Source: Larus michahellis (taxonomy: Eukaryota > Chordata > Aves > Charadriiformes > Laridae). Taken from it: 64,000 nt of DNA. Numbering within the stretch: position 1 is the first letter of the stretch; every line of letters begins with the position of its first letter. The stretch lies in NCBI RefSeq assembly GCF_964199755.1, contig NC_133896.1, positions 172,237,092-172,301,091 of the forward strand. The letters are read 5' to 3'. The position numbers and the translations under genes are program-made. This document shows, piece by piece, positions 1-12,900 of this stretch. The notes under the pieces were generated by a model that ran no database searches, was not told where the DNA came from, and saw nothing but the letters and a program-made list of their open reading frames with translations.

Positions 1-540
1 TTAATTATTCAGAAATAGTATGTTTAAGAGTTTCCTCTTTCTGTCTCATTTAACCTTAAAACCACAATAGCCACCACGTGTCACACTGCCATTGCAGTCT
101 GTCTTACAGTTCCTATTTCTGTAAATCCTTGCTGTGACATACTATTACACTGATTAGCAAATCTAGGCCATTGCTCTTCTTTTTACTATAGGGCTAACGG
201 ACACAGAAATGAATTCTGAAACTGTTGAAGCATTCTCTTCATTTTCTTGTCGATGTCTGTCATTCTTTGCTTTGGGTCCTTGACTCATTTTTTTCTGTTT
301 TATGTGATCTTGAGATCACTTCAAATGGTTTCAAACTATAATAAAATTTTATTGTTGTGGGAAAACCTGCAATATACTAACCCGCACATTCATGTTCACT
401 TCTAATTCATTCATAAGACTAAGATATCTCAAAATCATAAAATCAAATAAATTTATGTAGGATATCTGGAGGGAATAGGAGGCAAACACCTGCTCAAACC
501 TGGGAAAAGTTCAAAAATGCAATTAGCTTAAGAGTTAGAT
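1..540. other. Unassigned AT-rich flank
   Basis: I see no gene, RNA or recognisable element here. The sequence is AT-rich with stops in all frames. The boundary with the old CR1 copy to the right is soft: the last 60-70 bases may already be decayed CR1 3' UTR, but the match is too poor to claim. Confidence 0.55.
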
Positions 541-1456
541 CTATTCTCTCAAGGCTTGTCCCATCGAGTTCTGAATATCTCCAAGGATGCAGATTACACA
601 GTCTCTCCAAGCAGCTTGTGCTAATGCTTGGCTATGCATACTGTGAAGATTGTTTTCCTTACATCTAATTAGATTTTTTTCTTAATGCAAAGTGGGTACA
701 TTCCCTCTTGAGCTTTCACTGTGCACCTCCAAGGAGAAGTTCTCAGCAAAACTGCTGCTTGTACATTGTGCTCCTGTCCCCAAATCATTTTAGCAGTTTG
801 TGAGTATCTTCCTTGTAAAGGGAAGTCCAAAACTGCGTACAGTACTCCAGGTGCAATTTCACAATACCCAGTAGAAAGGGATAGCATTTTTTGACCCGCT
901 GCCTATGTGCTTGCTAATGCAGCTCAGTTTATTGTTGGCCTTCTTAGCCATGGGGATTACTCTGCTGGCTTCTGTTTAACTTCTTGCCCACCAGGATTCC
1001 CAGGTTATTATTTGGAAACCTGCTCTCTAGCGAATTGGCAATGCTGAGCCTGTACTGGAGCATGGGATTTTTCCATCCTAAATATAAACCTTTTCAAATG
1101 TTGTTGAACTTCAGGATATTTGGCTGCAAAGATATTATGGCTGGCTGTGAGAATACTGCTAAAATCAAAGTAATTTACATACATGGCTCTCCCCCCACCC
1201 ACACAGCCAGACATCTCACCAGTGAAGACCACCAGGCTGCTAAAGCAGTTTTCATAAATACATGCTGGCTGTTCACAATCTCCTTCTTTATGTAGGTGTA
1301 AATGACTTACAGCAGGATTTGCTTCAGAATCTTCCAGGGTAATGAGGTGAAGCTGATTATCATTTCATTCCCCAGATCTTCCTTCCTTTTTTCCTTGAAA
1401 ATAGATGTGAAATTTCAATTTTTCTGTTTTGAGAGAAGACTCACAATGTTGTCAGC

Positions 1457-2043
1457 TGTTGTGGGTTAGCCCCGGTAGGCAGCTTAGCCCCATACAGCTG
1501 CTCATTCTTTCCCCTGCAGCAGGATGGGGGAAAGAATCAGAAGGGTAAAAGTGAGAAAACTCATAGGTTGAAATAAAGACAGTTTAATAGCAAAAGCAAA
1601 AGCTGCACGCATGAGCGAAGCAAAACAAGGAATTCATTCACTACTGCCTATGAGCAGGCAGGTGTTTAGCTATTTCCAGGAAAGCGGGGCTCCATCACAC
1701 ATAACAATTACTTGGGAGGACAAATACCGTAACTCCAACTATTCTTCCTTCATCCTTCTTCCTCCAGGTTTTATTGCTGATCATGACATATGGGTATGGA
1801 ATATCCCTTTGGACAGCTGGATTCAGCTGTCCCAGATGTGTCCTTAGCATCTTGTGCATCCCCAGCCTACTTACTGGCGGGGTGTTGTGAGAAGCAGAAA
1901 AGGCCTTGATGCTGTGTAAGCACTGCTCAGCAATAAGTAAAACATGGGTGTGTTATCAACACTGTTTGGTCACAAATCCCAAACATAGCCCCATACAAGC
2001 CACTATGAAGAAAATTAACTCTATCCTAGCCAAACCCAGTGCA
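1457..2043 (-). mobile_element. Solo LTR of an endogenous retrovirus, inserted in CR1
   Basis: This is a 587-bp LTR in minus orientation with TG...CA ends. It is flanked by a perfect 5-bp direct repeat, tcagc, at 1452-1456 and 2044-2048. A 5-bp duplication fits ERVL-class integration. The body matches by eye an LTR type very common in birds, whose sense strand opens with a TGG-GTTTGGCTAGGATAGAG-like start. The promoter position reads AATAAAA rather than a good TATA box (about 1768-1778), and an ATTAAA-like signal lies near 1580. No internal retroviral genes lie next to it, so it is a solo LTR left by recombination between the two LTRs of a provirus. It sits inside the reverse transcriptase region of the older CR1 copy, just after the LRALREL-like residues. 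The 78-codon plus-strand frame inside it is noise. Confidence 0.88.
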
Positions 2044-2299
2044 TCAGCTCCCTTAGTGCTCTCAGATGAAGACTATCTTGTCCTATGAAGTTCTATATGT
2101 CCAGTTTACTTAGGTGGTCCTGAAATCTACCCTAATCTACCATGAGTAGTACTTCACTTCCCCATACTACTAAGTACATGGCACCAGGAAGACCACACAG
2201 CAGTGTTAGACATTAAAGACTGATAGGAAGGCCATTTTTTCCCTTTTGTGTGTTCCCTTATTGGTGCTACAGAAACCACCACAGGTCTTCCCAGGTTGT

Positions 2300-2515
2300 G
2301 GAAGTAAGTCAGACATATGGTTAGAACAAAGGATTTATTGTCTCTACTGTGAGGGTAGTCAAACACTGGAGCAAGTTGCCCATAGATGTTGTGAAGGGCA
2401 TCCCTGGAGTTGTTCAAGACTCAACTGGACACTACCCTGAGCAGCCTGATATGATTAGATCTGCTTTGAGCAGGGGATTGGATAGAAATCTCTGGAGGCC
2501 ACTCCCAAAAAAAAA
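2300..2515 (+). mobile_element. CR1 3' fragment, plus strand, inside the minus-strand CR1
   Basis: The segment matches the end of a CR1 element. It contains the degraded C-terminal stretch read as TLE/HWSKLPI-type sequence around 2350-2400, then the 3' UTR phrase for 'ctttgagcagggg-ttggat' (2462-2483), and breaks down into an A-rich run near 2507. The orientation is opposite to the surrounding CR1. No target duplication is visible. It may be a separate insertion into the linker of the older copy. Its 5' boundary is uncertain by about 30 bases. Confidence 0.65.
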
Positions 2516-3925
2516 ATAACCTGTAATTTTTTGCTTCTCCATGTTTATAAGATGCAGGACTGTTCAACAGGTACTCCAGAACAGCCACAATCCCATGATT
2601 CGTTTCCCTTTAAATTAACGTCCTCCTCCCTCCCATCCCAAACAGTTCTTGTCTTTTACCATACCACCTTGACTCAAATACACAGCTGGCTGTTTGCCCT
2701 TTCACAATGAGACCTGATTTTGCTGACTTCATATCCTTATCTGTTATTTGTGACACAGGTGGTAAATTCTAGCTTGCTTTTTGTAACACTTTATAATTTC
2801 TCAGGTTATCTTGTTAGCATAGCTGCAAGTCAGGATTGGCTATCCATGCACAGACCCTAAAAGCAATGAGAAGGCATCAAGTATCTTACCTTTTCTGTGT
2901 CCTTTGTCATTAGATTACTTACCCCATTCAAAAGCAGCCCCACATTTTCCTTAGTATTTCTTTTTGCTATTGGTATACCCCTCGGAGTCCTTCTTGTTGC
3001 CCTTCAGATTCCTCAGTAATTTCAGCTCCAGCTGAGTTTCAGCTTTCCTAATTCCCTGCATGCTTTGGCAGTGTTTCCATATTCTTCCAGGACAGCCAGA
3101 TACCTTCCTGGATAGCTTCCACGTTTTTGCATTTTTGTTTAGTCAGAAGGTCCTTTTCAACTTTTCTGGCAATGCTTGCTCAAGCTTCTGTACACCAAAA
3201 TGGACAATTTTGAGCTTTGAGAAGATTAACAGGTCCCTTAAGTTCAACAAGCATGCCTTGGCATCTCTGCCCTTCAGAGCAGCCTCTCTTTCTAGTTCCC
3301 TGAACAAGACCAAGTCTGCTTTCCTGAATCCAGAGCTGTTGTTCTATTACTTGTTTTTCTTCCTTCTTTCAGGATTGTGAATTCTACCATCTCACGGTTG
3401 CTTCAGTGAAGTTTGCTGTCAGCTTTCACATCTATAACCATCTCTTCCTTTTCCATGAGTAGAGTAGTTAAAATATCCAATTACATTGCTAGTAGTGGAC
3501 CATAGGCCTTATATCTTGTTTGGACCCACTTTGTCCTGCATAGACATTAGCTTGTTCTGGCTGTGACTAACAACTGCCCTTCTAATAGATAACAGGGTGA
3601 TTAAAGTAACCCAGAGCTTTTGACTGTGATTCTTCTCCTTATTATTTAAGAAAGGTTTTGTCCACTTATTCTTCTCAATTTGGTTCTTCATAGCAGATGC
3701 CTGCCATGTTTTCCTTGCTGGTCTCCCCTCTGATCCTGGCCCGTAAGTTCTTAAACAGCCATCACCCATTGATTAGCAAAGCTCAGTGCATTTGTACTGC
3801 TCCTTTGCATACAGCACCATCTTCCCACTTTTGTTTTCCTTGCCAGTTCTTCCCAAAAGCCGGTATCGATCCAGAACTCCTGTCATGTTTCTCAGGTTGC
3901 ATGCACTCATGTACTGGTACTTAAG

Positions 3926-6900
3926 ATGGACCCCAGCTATGCCACTTGCTATGGGGAAGTGTGAGAGCTTCCTCTACCATGTTCTCCCTAGATGTTTCCA
4001 CTCTGCCCTCCATTCCTCCACTTTTCTGTAGTGTGTTCATCATCCACCAACTACCCTACTATTAATTCCTTCTTTAAATACTTTTCTTAATGAAATGAAA
4101 TTTATTTAATATTTACTTTTCCCTCAAAAAAAGATTTTTATTTTTATATCTGTATAAATTGGCTTTGATATCCACAAAGCCATGACAATTTATACTCTCT
4201 ACATACTGGTACCCAGGTGTATTTAAGCTTTTAAATATAATTTGAATCTAGGCAAAACATTAAAGATCTCCTTGGATGTAACAGGAGTTGGAGGTTCAGG
4301 ACTCCTAAAAATACGTTTTTAAATGGATTTAGGAGCCTTACTTTGCGTAAAATTTAAAAATCTTGGTTATAAATAACTACTCATCCTTGTCTTTTTGCAT
4401 TTACATATAAAAGCATTCACAGATCTTCCCCTGGAAATGTGTCATCTTTAGGGTAATCCATTTAAACTGTGTTGTAAATTATTAACTGCTCAGAGACAAA
4501 TCTTATCCTATGTGTAGAAAATATCTAACTACACAAAAACTATTTCTTTTTTGATATTGTGAATAGCGCTTTTACTGTCATCATTGGCTGCCAGATGAAA
4601 TCTACAAATGACTCTTTCACCAGCCTTAAGCATTTAATAATCCCTGTTTTAAAAGGGATTCAAAACAACTTTTGAAACACACAAGAAAAATCTTCAATTT
4701 TTTAAATTTTACTGAGTAGATCAAACGTCCCTGTTTGTTCAGAATCTTCAAGTCCTTTCCTTTTATGTAACTTTCTGCACCATACAAATCTGTCTATATA
4801 GTGATATCAAAATAGAAGCTGAAAATTTGAAACTCTAAACATTTCTTGTATCAAGACAGATTGATAATATTAAAGATAAAAACAATGAGAGTGTTCATCT
4901 CAGCCAGCTTTAGAATCCTATGTTGTATAAATAATCTACATTTGAACTATTTGTCTGGATGCTCTTTATCATTAACAAAGACAAACAGAATTCTCTTGAA
5001 CAATTCATGTGACCTATATTAGGTTATCTATTTTAGGATGAAGCAAACAATTCCTTGAAGATAGTAAAGACTACAAAGGGAAATGAAGGATAAAAAAATG
5101 TCAACTAGATGCAGGTATTTATAGTGCAGATGACTAGTCTGACCAAGTCACTTTAGGCTTTCTGATTAATGATGATAAAGATGCAGTGGTACACTAAAAG
5201 CAATTCAGAGACATTAAAAACAACCCTCTGGGTCAAACAGAAATACAGGACACCATCACCAATGCCACAGCAAGTGCAGAGACAATGTCTGAAACAATCA
5301 GCTTGGTTCCTGGCCTCTGGGGCACTTCCTGTGAAATAAAGCCGTATCAGGTACTTGCTATGTGAAAGCTTATATATGTTAGGATTAGAACTGACCTTCT
5401 ACCAGAATCCTTGCAAGGAAACATAAAGATCTTTGCCAATGTGAGTCTATGTTAAAGTGTCTCTTGCCTTACCTGCCCTAATCTGAGACATCTCCTTAGG
5501 GCATCTCAAGTAGTTCTAGTTCTTTGTGTTCAGGCAACTGAACTAAGTTGTGGGGCTGAGATTCAATTCAAGAGAAAATATTAGAAGTTAGGTGACTACA
5601 CGTAAACTAGGTGATTAAACATTTCTTATGTTTGTTTGTTTTTTTTTTAAATGAAGAGTGATTTAAAGAATATAGTCTATGAACTAGAGATGCAATTCAG
5701 TAGCCTCAGCATCAGGAGACATTTAAGATGCATAAAGCCATCCATCCTTACTTCCAGATGCTTCTCAGAGAGGATATAGGACTACCATGCATTTTCTGTC
5801 ATAACTTCTAGCTTCATGCATATTTCTCATGTACCAGAAGGCATCTCAAAAGACCTTAGAAGCCCACGTTTGGTGAACCAAGCCCCTCATCTCTATTGAC
5901 AATAGTATGAATTAAGATACTTAGCTCACAGTTTCAGTTCTCTATTGTGTCTTAATTGTAGACTGAATCTCATACTAAACTACTATGGAATCTGCACACA
6001 TCTAAACTATGCCAGTGTCCACTTCTCTACTGACAGGCCATCACATTCCTTTGCTTCATAGATTTGAAAACCATTGTGAAAAATGTGTCAGAATTCAATA
6101 ATATTTTCAATCCCAATTTTATATAATATCTCTGAATGAACTACGGCCATAAACTGTAGCAGAGTGAGGCAAAATACAAGTAACATTCCACAAGCCATGA
6201 CCACATATCATAGACAAAAAATTGCTATTAGATATTTCTCCCCAGCACTTTAATTAGTTTGGTTTTTTTCCACAACCCTTGCCTGGCTGCGTTTCATGAC
6301 TCTTCTTACCAAATCCTGTGACAACTTAAAGTGATCTCTTTGGCCTGCTTAATTATCCTAGGGGAGGTGTCCCAGAAATAAAAGTGTACATTTCCCAATT
6401 TCTTCTATTACTCCAAAGAAGAAATGGAACCTTCGTCTATGTCAGACCTGAAAAAAATTAAGAACAGTATTTCTGTATCTGTTTCAGTTTTATGGTGACC
6501 AATTCATAATTTAAGTGAAATAAATTAAAGTAACAAAACACTAGGCTATATGTCTTATGTCACAGGAGATGCAATTCCATTCTGTTTCTAGGGGGTCCAC
6601 AGAATATATTATATACTTACAGCAGCACTAGCCATGACTGGGACCGTATTATTAGATTCTGTTTGGCACAGATAGTATTCACCTAGGTCATCAATCTTTA
6701 GCATTTGAGAAAGCAAATATTTCCATTTATCCACAGGTTATTTATAATCATGAGCAGAATGCAGACCAAAAAAACCTCTAGGTCAAGTCATGTGCCAGTT
6801 CTTGCAAGGGTCTTGATAATAATATACTTTTAAAGTGTGTATCTAGGTGGTTCACAGCTTCACCTGGAAGTCTTTAAACAAAGAGCACAGATTTTTTGTT

Positions 6901-9900
6901 TGTTCTAACATTCATCTAGTAAGACAAGTCTAGCTAACAGTGTAATGAGCTTAGTCTTGTAAGTCTAGTAAGCTTAGTAAGGCAAATATTGACCAACTGT
7001 TAGCATATCGGTATATGTGGTAAATTAAAATATTATAGATTAAGGGATATTAATTTATTTTACACAAATTTGAGTTTTAGGAATAGTGTTCTAATATGTA
7101 GAAGTTGATGATTCTTCATTTCATCTGAGGTTAAGAGGTTTCTGTGCAGAAACACTGAGCCATGTACCTCCAGGATCTCCAAAGTAAGTCTGTAAGCAGT
7201 TTCACCATGTGCTTATTACAACTAAATTTTTTCCTGCCCCCTACCCCCAAAAAAACCCCAAATCCCCAAACTCAAAAATCCCACCAAACACATTATTATC
7301 AATAGAATTTTCATTTACATTTCAAGGAAAGGTCAAGGAAGAAAAAATAAAGAACAACAGCATCCTAAAGCCAGCAACCAGTAGTGTCTAAAACAAAATC
7401 TTAAATGGAGCTGATACTTGAATTATGTAATGACTCTGAATGTTCATGAAGAGAATTCCTTCACATAAATAAAAAGTTAGACTCTTCCTAATCAAAGACC
7501 GATAGGAACTTCCACAGAATGAATTAATTTTTTCTTAAGTTGAAGATGGAAAGCATCTAGTAAAGCTAGACATCTAGAAAACCTTTTATTCAGGAAAAGG
7601 AAAGATGAGGAAAATTGAGATTATTCTTTTTCCATTAAAGACCTATTTTACTTAGAGGAAGAATGCATTTTGGAAGAATATCTCTCTCCATTAGCTATTC
7701 AGAGAGCTTAAATACTAAGGCCTTAGGACTTGATGCCTTGCCTTTCAAAGGACAGCTATTAGACAGCTTTTGTACAGTCTCTGAAAAGGTAGTATTTATC
7801 CTAGAGATCAACATACTAGTTATAACAGAGAAAAGAAAATGAACAATTCAGGAATTACTTCAGAATTGAGCCATATGCAAAGTAATAATTACCTAGCATG
7901 CTTTTAAAAAATGTTAATGGGTAAAATGTGTTTGTAAGCAAATTCTTTTTTGCATACAAAACCGTCAGTTACTCTTTTGTTTCTTTCTTGTTTGTTTCTA
8001 ACAATCTCTTTTGAAACATCTGGCTCTGGAGATTTTTAATACACTGTAGAAAAGAAAAAACAAAATGGAAACTAAGATCTATGCTTGTTAGAACAAAGCA
8101 TTAGTAAAACTTCCAACGATGCTTTGTGACACTCTAGTTCAGACTGTTGTATTTCTAACACGCCTATGAAATAAAATAATTTAAAAGAGCTCTTTTGTAC
8201 TTTGTTCATTTTATTTACCTCTTCTCAAAAGTACCGAAAACCAAGACACAGAATATTAGATCATTCCTAATAGTGGTTATATATGCCAGGTTGTGGATTG
8301 TCTCCAATATCAAAGAATATTTGATAACCTATTTTTATATATTTTGTGAACAAGCAAAATTCTTAAGCCAACTCAGGATAAAAATTGTCTGCTATTGTTT
8401 TTCTGTTAATAGTGGCACATATTAATAAGTCCTAGCTCTTGTTCAAGATGTTGTTCAACTAAAAGTGTCAGCAAATTCTTGATCCAGATGAAAAATTTTA
8501 TGAGACAGATTTTACATTCTGTTCTACTCCTATAATTACCAAATGCACTAAGTTCCTCTACGATAACCAGAGGCAAAATTTATTCCTGTCATTCAAGCAA
8601 CACTAGAATAAAGGGAAAAAATAAAAATAAAAAAGTCTGGAAAAAACAGAGGTAGTGTAAAATCCTAACAGTGTACAGCAACTGTATCATCAAATTAATA
8701 TTTTCATATAATACAGAAAAATATTTATTGTTATTTTGTATTTATGAAAAAAATCCCAATTGTTTTCTGCAATTAGAAAAATGAATCTTTGAAATTTTTC
8801 CCAGGGGATCAATTACTCCCCATGTTTCATAATTGAGAAATAATTTGCAGGTGGTTTGTTTGTACATGCAGGTGCATCAAGACTCATCATCTTAAGCAGT
8901 ACCTCCTTTGTGGTAGAAGAAATGCATTTTAACAGACAGATATAAATAAATAGCATTTTGAGTTGAAAATGATTAATTCAAAAAGTATGAAACTCCTTGG
9001 AAAGTAAGACAAAATATAGCTAGTTAGGGTGTATCGTTTCTCTGGAAAAAAAAAGAGTTTTTTTATCTCATTATACAGCTCAGTCTTACTTGCCTTATTC
9101 CTTATTAATATTTTAACACTGATTAATGAATCGACATTACCCATATATGAGTACTTACATGATGTAGATGTCCTATATATTGGCAGTAGGACCACTGTAC
9201 AGCCTATTGAATTTCATGGAAGTGGCTACTGTCTCCACTGGCTATAGATGAGACCCTGGATATTTCTAATTTAGTAATTTCTGTTGGATGCCTTTAATTT
9301 GGTATTTAGTCCAAAAACAATCCAGGACATAAAATTCTGTTCCTGTTTTTCACCTCTCTGATGCTTAAACCAGTGAGGGCATACCTGTAGCACATCTAAC
9401 AATAAAAGTATTCAATTTAATCGGAAGAAAAATTGAAACCACTTAGTGCAAAAGTTTTTATAAAGCCTGGTTTTACAGATGCTTAAGTTTGGGGTATTTT
9501 TCTACCACAAAATGGAGCACTGACTAGAGGTTGGTAGGTTTGTACAAGTTAGTAGAGAACTATTTAAGGATACTAACTCATGGCATATAAACAGTATCGT
9601 CAGGTCAGCAGGACACTGTTTAGCCCGGAGCTGATACATTTCCAACTTCATAACTAGCTCCTTCGTAACTAGCTAAGACATTTCTGCACAAGACACCACA
9701 CTGTGGACTGGACACACCTGTAAGCTGTTAAACCCATGGTAGATCACATTTACTGAGTAAATGGCCTGATCGTCAAACTGACTGAACCTCTTCAAATAAA
9801 ACTATAGATTTCAAAGAAAATTATAGAAATTTCAGGCATAAATATAGTTAGTTATGAATGTAAAATTCCTTATATTATCCCTCAAATAATTATGGATTAA

Positions 9901-12900
9901 ATTCGGAGGGGGTGGAGGTGGTGTGGGGGTGTGGTTTGTTTTGGGTTTTTTTAATTCCAAATGTTATATTATTTTTTACATCATTAACCAGTTAGCTCTA
10001 TTCAGAAATTCAGTATCACTATGCCAAATAGAAGTGTTAAAATATGAGTATATTTATCTTGGAGAAAAAAAAATCCTATATGATTTTGGATACAAGGATG
10101 AAATTTATTAGACAATTAACTTGTGTCTAAACTTCAGAAGTTTAAATGGATGGTTTGGGGGTTTTTTTTGTTGGTTATTTTTAAAGTCAAATACTGTTTT
10201 CTTCATACACAAATGAAGTGATGTGGTTATCTTTGTGTTCTCCAGAGACATATTTGCAAAACTAAGTTTAAGTACTTAAGTTACAGAGACTGCCTCTGTT
10301 CCATCCTTTCTGGGAGGCAGTGATAGACTATTCTTGTGATTTATATTCTAGCCATACGAGTAATGTGCTTTTATTATGCAGAAATATGGTTTTTTGCCAT
10401 TTAGAATTTTAGTTTCCTTTCATTTACTCTTTGAAACAATTGGGACTTAAACAAGTACTTAATCAGTCACTTGTATGCTTTGTCAAATACTTTACACCTT
10501 CAGAATCAGAAAGACCATATAGATGCAAAGAGAACTGTTTCCAGAGACTTCAATTCAAGGAGATGCAAGCCAGATTTGCATAGAATTGGCCCTTATTTAG
10601 TCATTCATCAGAAAATGCTTTTGCTCTCCTATCAAGATGTAATGTATCAGAGTATTACCGTGAAAAGGGAAATGGGAGAAAGAACAAATCAATTAATTGA
10701 AGTGGCCTTCATTCATTACTAAAAACACTCCTACCCAAAACTATTAACCACAAAAGCCTCCTAAAGCTCATCCTCTGCTCTTCCAGGGTTTACTGAGACC
10801 TTGCTCCATTGCAGATCCATTTTTCTAGGGAGCAATGTTTACCGGTGCTTTTAATTCTTTTTTTATAATAGAGCTTCCTAATTCTAAATTTCTACTACTA
10901 TTTCAAGCACATTTTCACCATGCTTTCTTTGAAACAGAACACACAGGTGTTTATTTACAACTGATTTTCAAAGATGTATCATCAGCTTTATATACCTAAT
11001 TGAGAACCTTTGTCCACATTATTCAAGACCATGACTTTGCCAAACAACTGGGAATAACAGCACAAGATAGAAGTTAGGTGTAGAAGATGATGGTGTAAGC
11101 AAATAGATTGCTATTGGGTGGATGCATGCACAAGTATGTGCGCACATTAGGATACACATAAACACATGTACACACAAAAAATCTATTTTCAGTAGAAATA
11201 ATTTTCATACTAACAATTTCTGGAAAGACTACATTTAAGTTGTTTTCCCTTTTCTTTAAGACAAACCTATTTTTACAGCAGAAATTCTTCTCCAACTTAC
11301 ATTTACAGATATGAGTTGTAAGGAGGTAAGAAGGAAAAAATACTTCACTGTGTTTAGCTAAAAAGAAATGGTTCCTTCTATCTGTTTCTTTCCCTCCCCT
11401 CCCCCGCCACCTCCTAGTGACTGTCCTGAGGAAAACATGACAAAGTAGAGAATACTTTATGTATTTTAGTCACTTTCTGTCATTAATGCATCATTTTCTG
11501 TCAGAAATCAGTAATTTCTGATTTAGATCAAATGCCTCTATTTGTGCATTCAGAGGGCAGGTGCCAATGCTCTACTGAAAACAGAGAAACTGTGCTTATA
11601 TGGAATTGTTGAATATAGGAGAACATTAATAATTATAAGGAGACTAACTTGCCCAGAAAATCTCCCATTCCTCAGAGTCTCACACAACATGCAAAGTATG
11701 AATTTATAGCATTCAAGCAAGATTTTCAAAAGTAAGTGACAATTTTGAATATCCACATAAGAAATATGACCTGATTTTTTTAAGCAACTGTGTTTAGGAG
11801 CACCTGAAAATTTTAAATAAGCTTCATTTTTTTTCTTCAATAACTGGATTTATTCACCTGTTAAATGACTGATATTTTAGACTGATTTCATTTAAAAAGA
11901 GAAAACTAGAGGAACAGCATATCCTCAAATTCTCTTTCCTTTGCCTTTTCTAATCTAGCTCTTTAGCAGTCTGGTGAAATTAATTTTCATTTCCCATTTA
12001 AAAATACTTCATCAATAAGCAGTTCTATTTTGGCTTACTGTTTGCTGTTGAGGTCAGTCCTGTCTACCATCCACCTCCACCTGTGAGGCACCATCCTCTC
12101 ATGTGGCCACAAATTAATTTGATAATTTACTTTATCCAAACGAAAAGTAATTCCATTTTTTTCAAGATTTTCCTTTACTTGCATGAGAAAGGTAATATGA
12201 CACCTTGCAGAAGCACAAGAGCAAACACTGTAAGAGGAGTGTTTAGGCAGGCTTCGTAAGAGAGATTTGGAAGATTCTTTTGCTTATGTAAACATAAGCA
12301 AAGTAACACAGTTAAAATACTCTGTCAGGAGTGAAAGGAATATTCAACTGAAATCCACATAGTCTCAACTGCAGGTTTGAGAGAAGCCAAGGGAAGCACT
12401 AAAACAGTGATCTGACCTTTTTTCACTGCATCTGAACCCTTCTTTTTGCCATTCCCAGGATGGTTGCTTCAATGCCACATGACTGTCACTCCCCACATTG
12501 TTATCTCACAGTTTCCCGTCCCGCAGTGGCATGCTCAGGTTGAAACCCATACACCTGGAAGAACTTTATTAGTTTAGACTTAGTTTGCAGCTATCCTTCT
12601 GCTTTGGAGAGCTGGATAGTAGACACACATACATGCACACATGTACACATGCATCCCCTTGCATGTGGACCATTGCTTTGAATGAAACAAGTTGTTTTGA
12701 AATCTAAGATAGCCTTCTTAAGAAAAAAAAATTCTGAACAGAACCCTAGTACAAATTAAAAGAAAATCCCAAATGCAAAAAGCATAGACACCTAGTCCAG
12801 TCCTACTGATAGTAATTGAAGTCAGACTCTATTTACAGTTGTTAGATGGCATAAACAGCTTTTGCAAATTATTTCTGTAGTGAAATCCCAAATCACATTT

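Larger units (their letters stand above)
541..3925 (-). mobile_element. Old CR1 LINE, minus strand, endonuclease to C-terminus, interrupted twice
   Basis: CR1 is an avian non-LTR retrotransposon whose ORF2 encodes an endonuclease and a reverse transcriptase. Read on the minus strand from 3925 leftwards, decayed ORF2 segments appear in the correct order. The endonuclease end, with a degraded SDHEMVEF-like motif, lies near 3375-3400. A KGNKK-type linker lies at about 2990-3010, followed by a PLLNG-like and EKAEV-like stretch at about 2885-2950. The reverse transcriptase start (LDIHKSMGPDG-like, then LRALREL) covers 2130-2049 and resumes at 1456 on the far side of an inserted LTR. An IFKKGKKEDPGN-like stretch lies near 1400, a YLDFSKAFDT-like stretch near 1140, and C-terminal and 3' UTR sequence extends to about 541. 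Stops and frameshifts occur throughout, so it is not coding. The parts at 541-1120 and 1120-2160 are close enough in order to be one insertion, but some internal sequence is lost near 1115. Assigning the whole span to one element is inference; each CR1 piece on its own is well supported. Confidence 0.78.

Noticed and set aside
1611..1847. 78-codon plus-strand frame
   Set aside because: It is the antisense of the solo LTR at 1457-2043.
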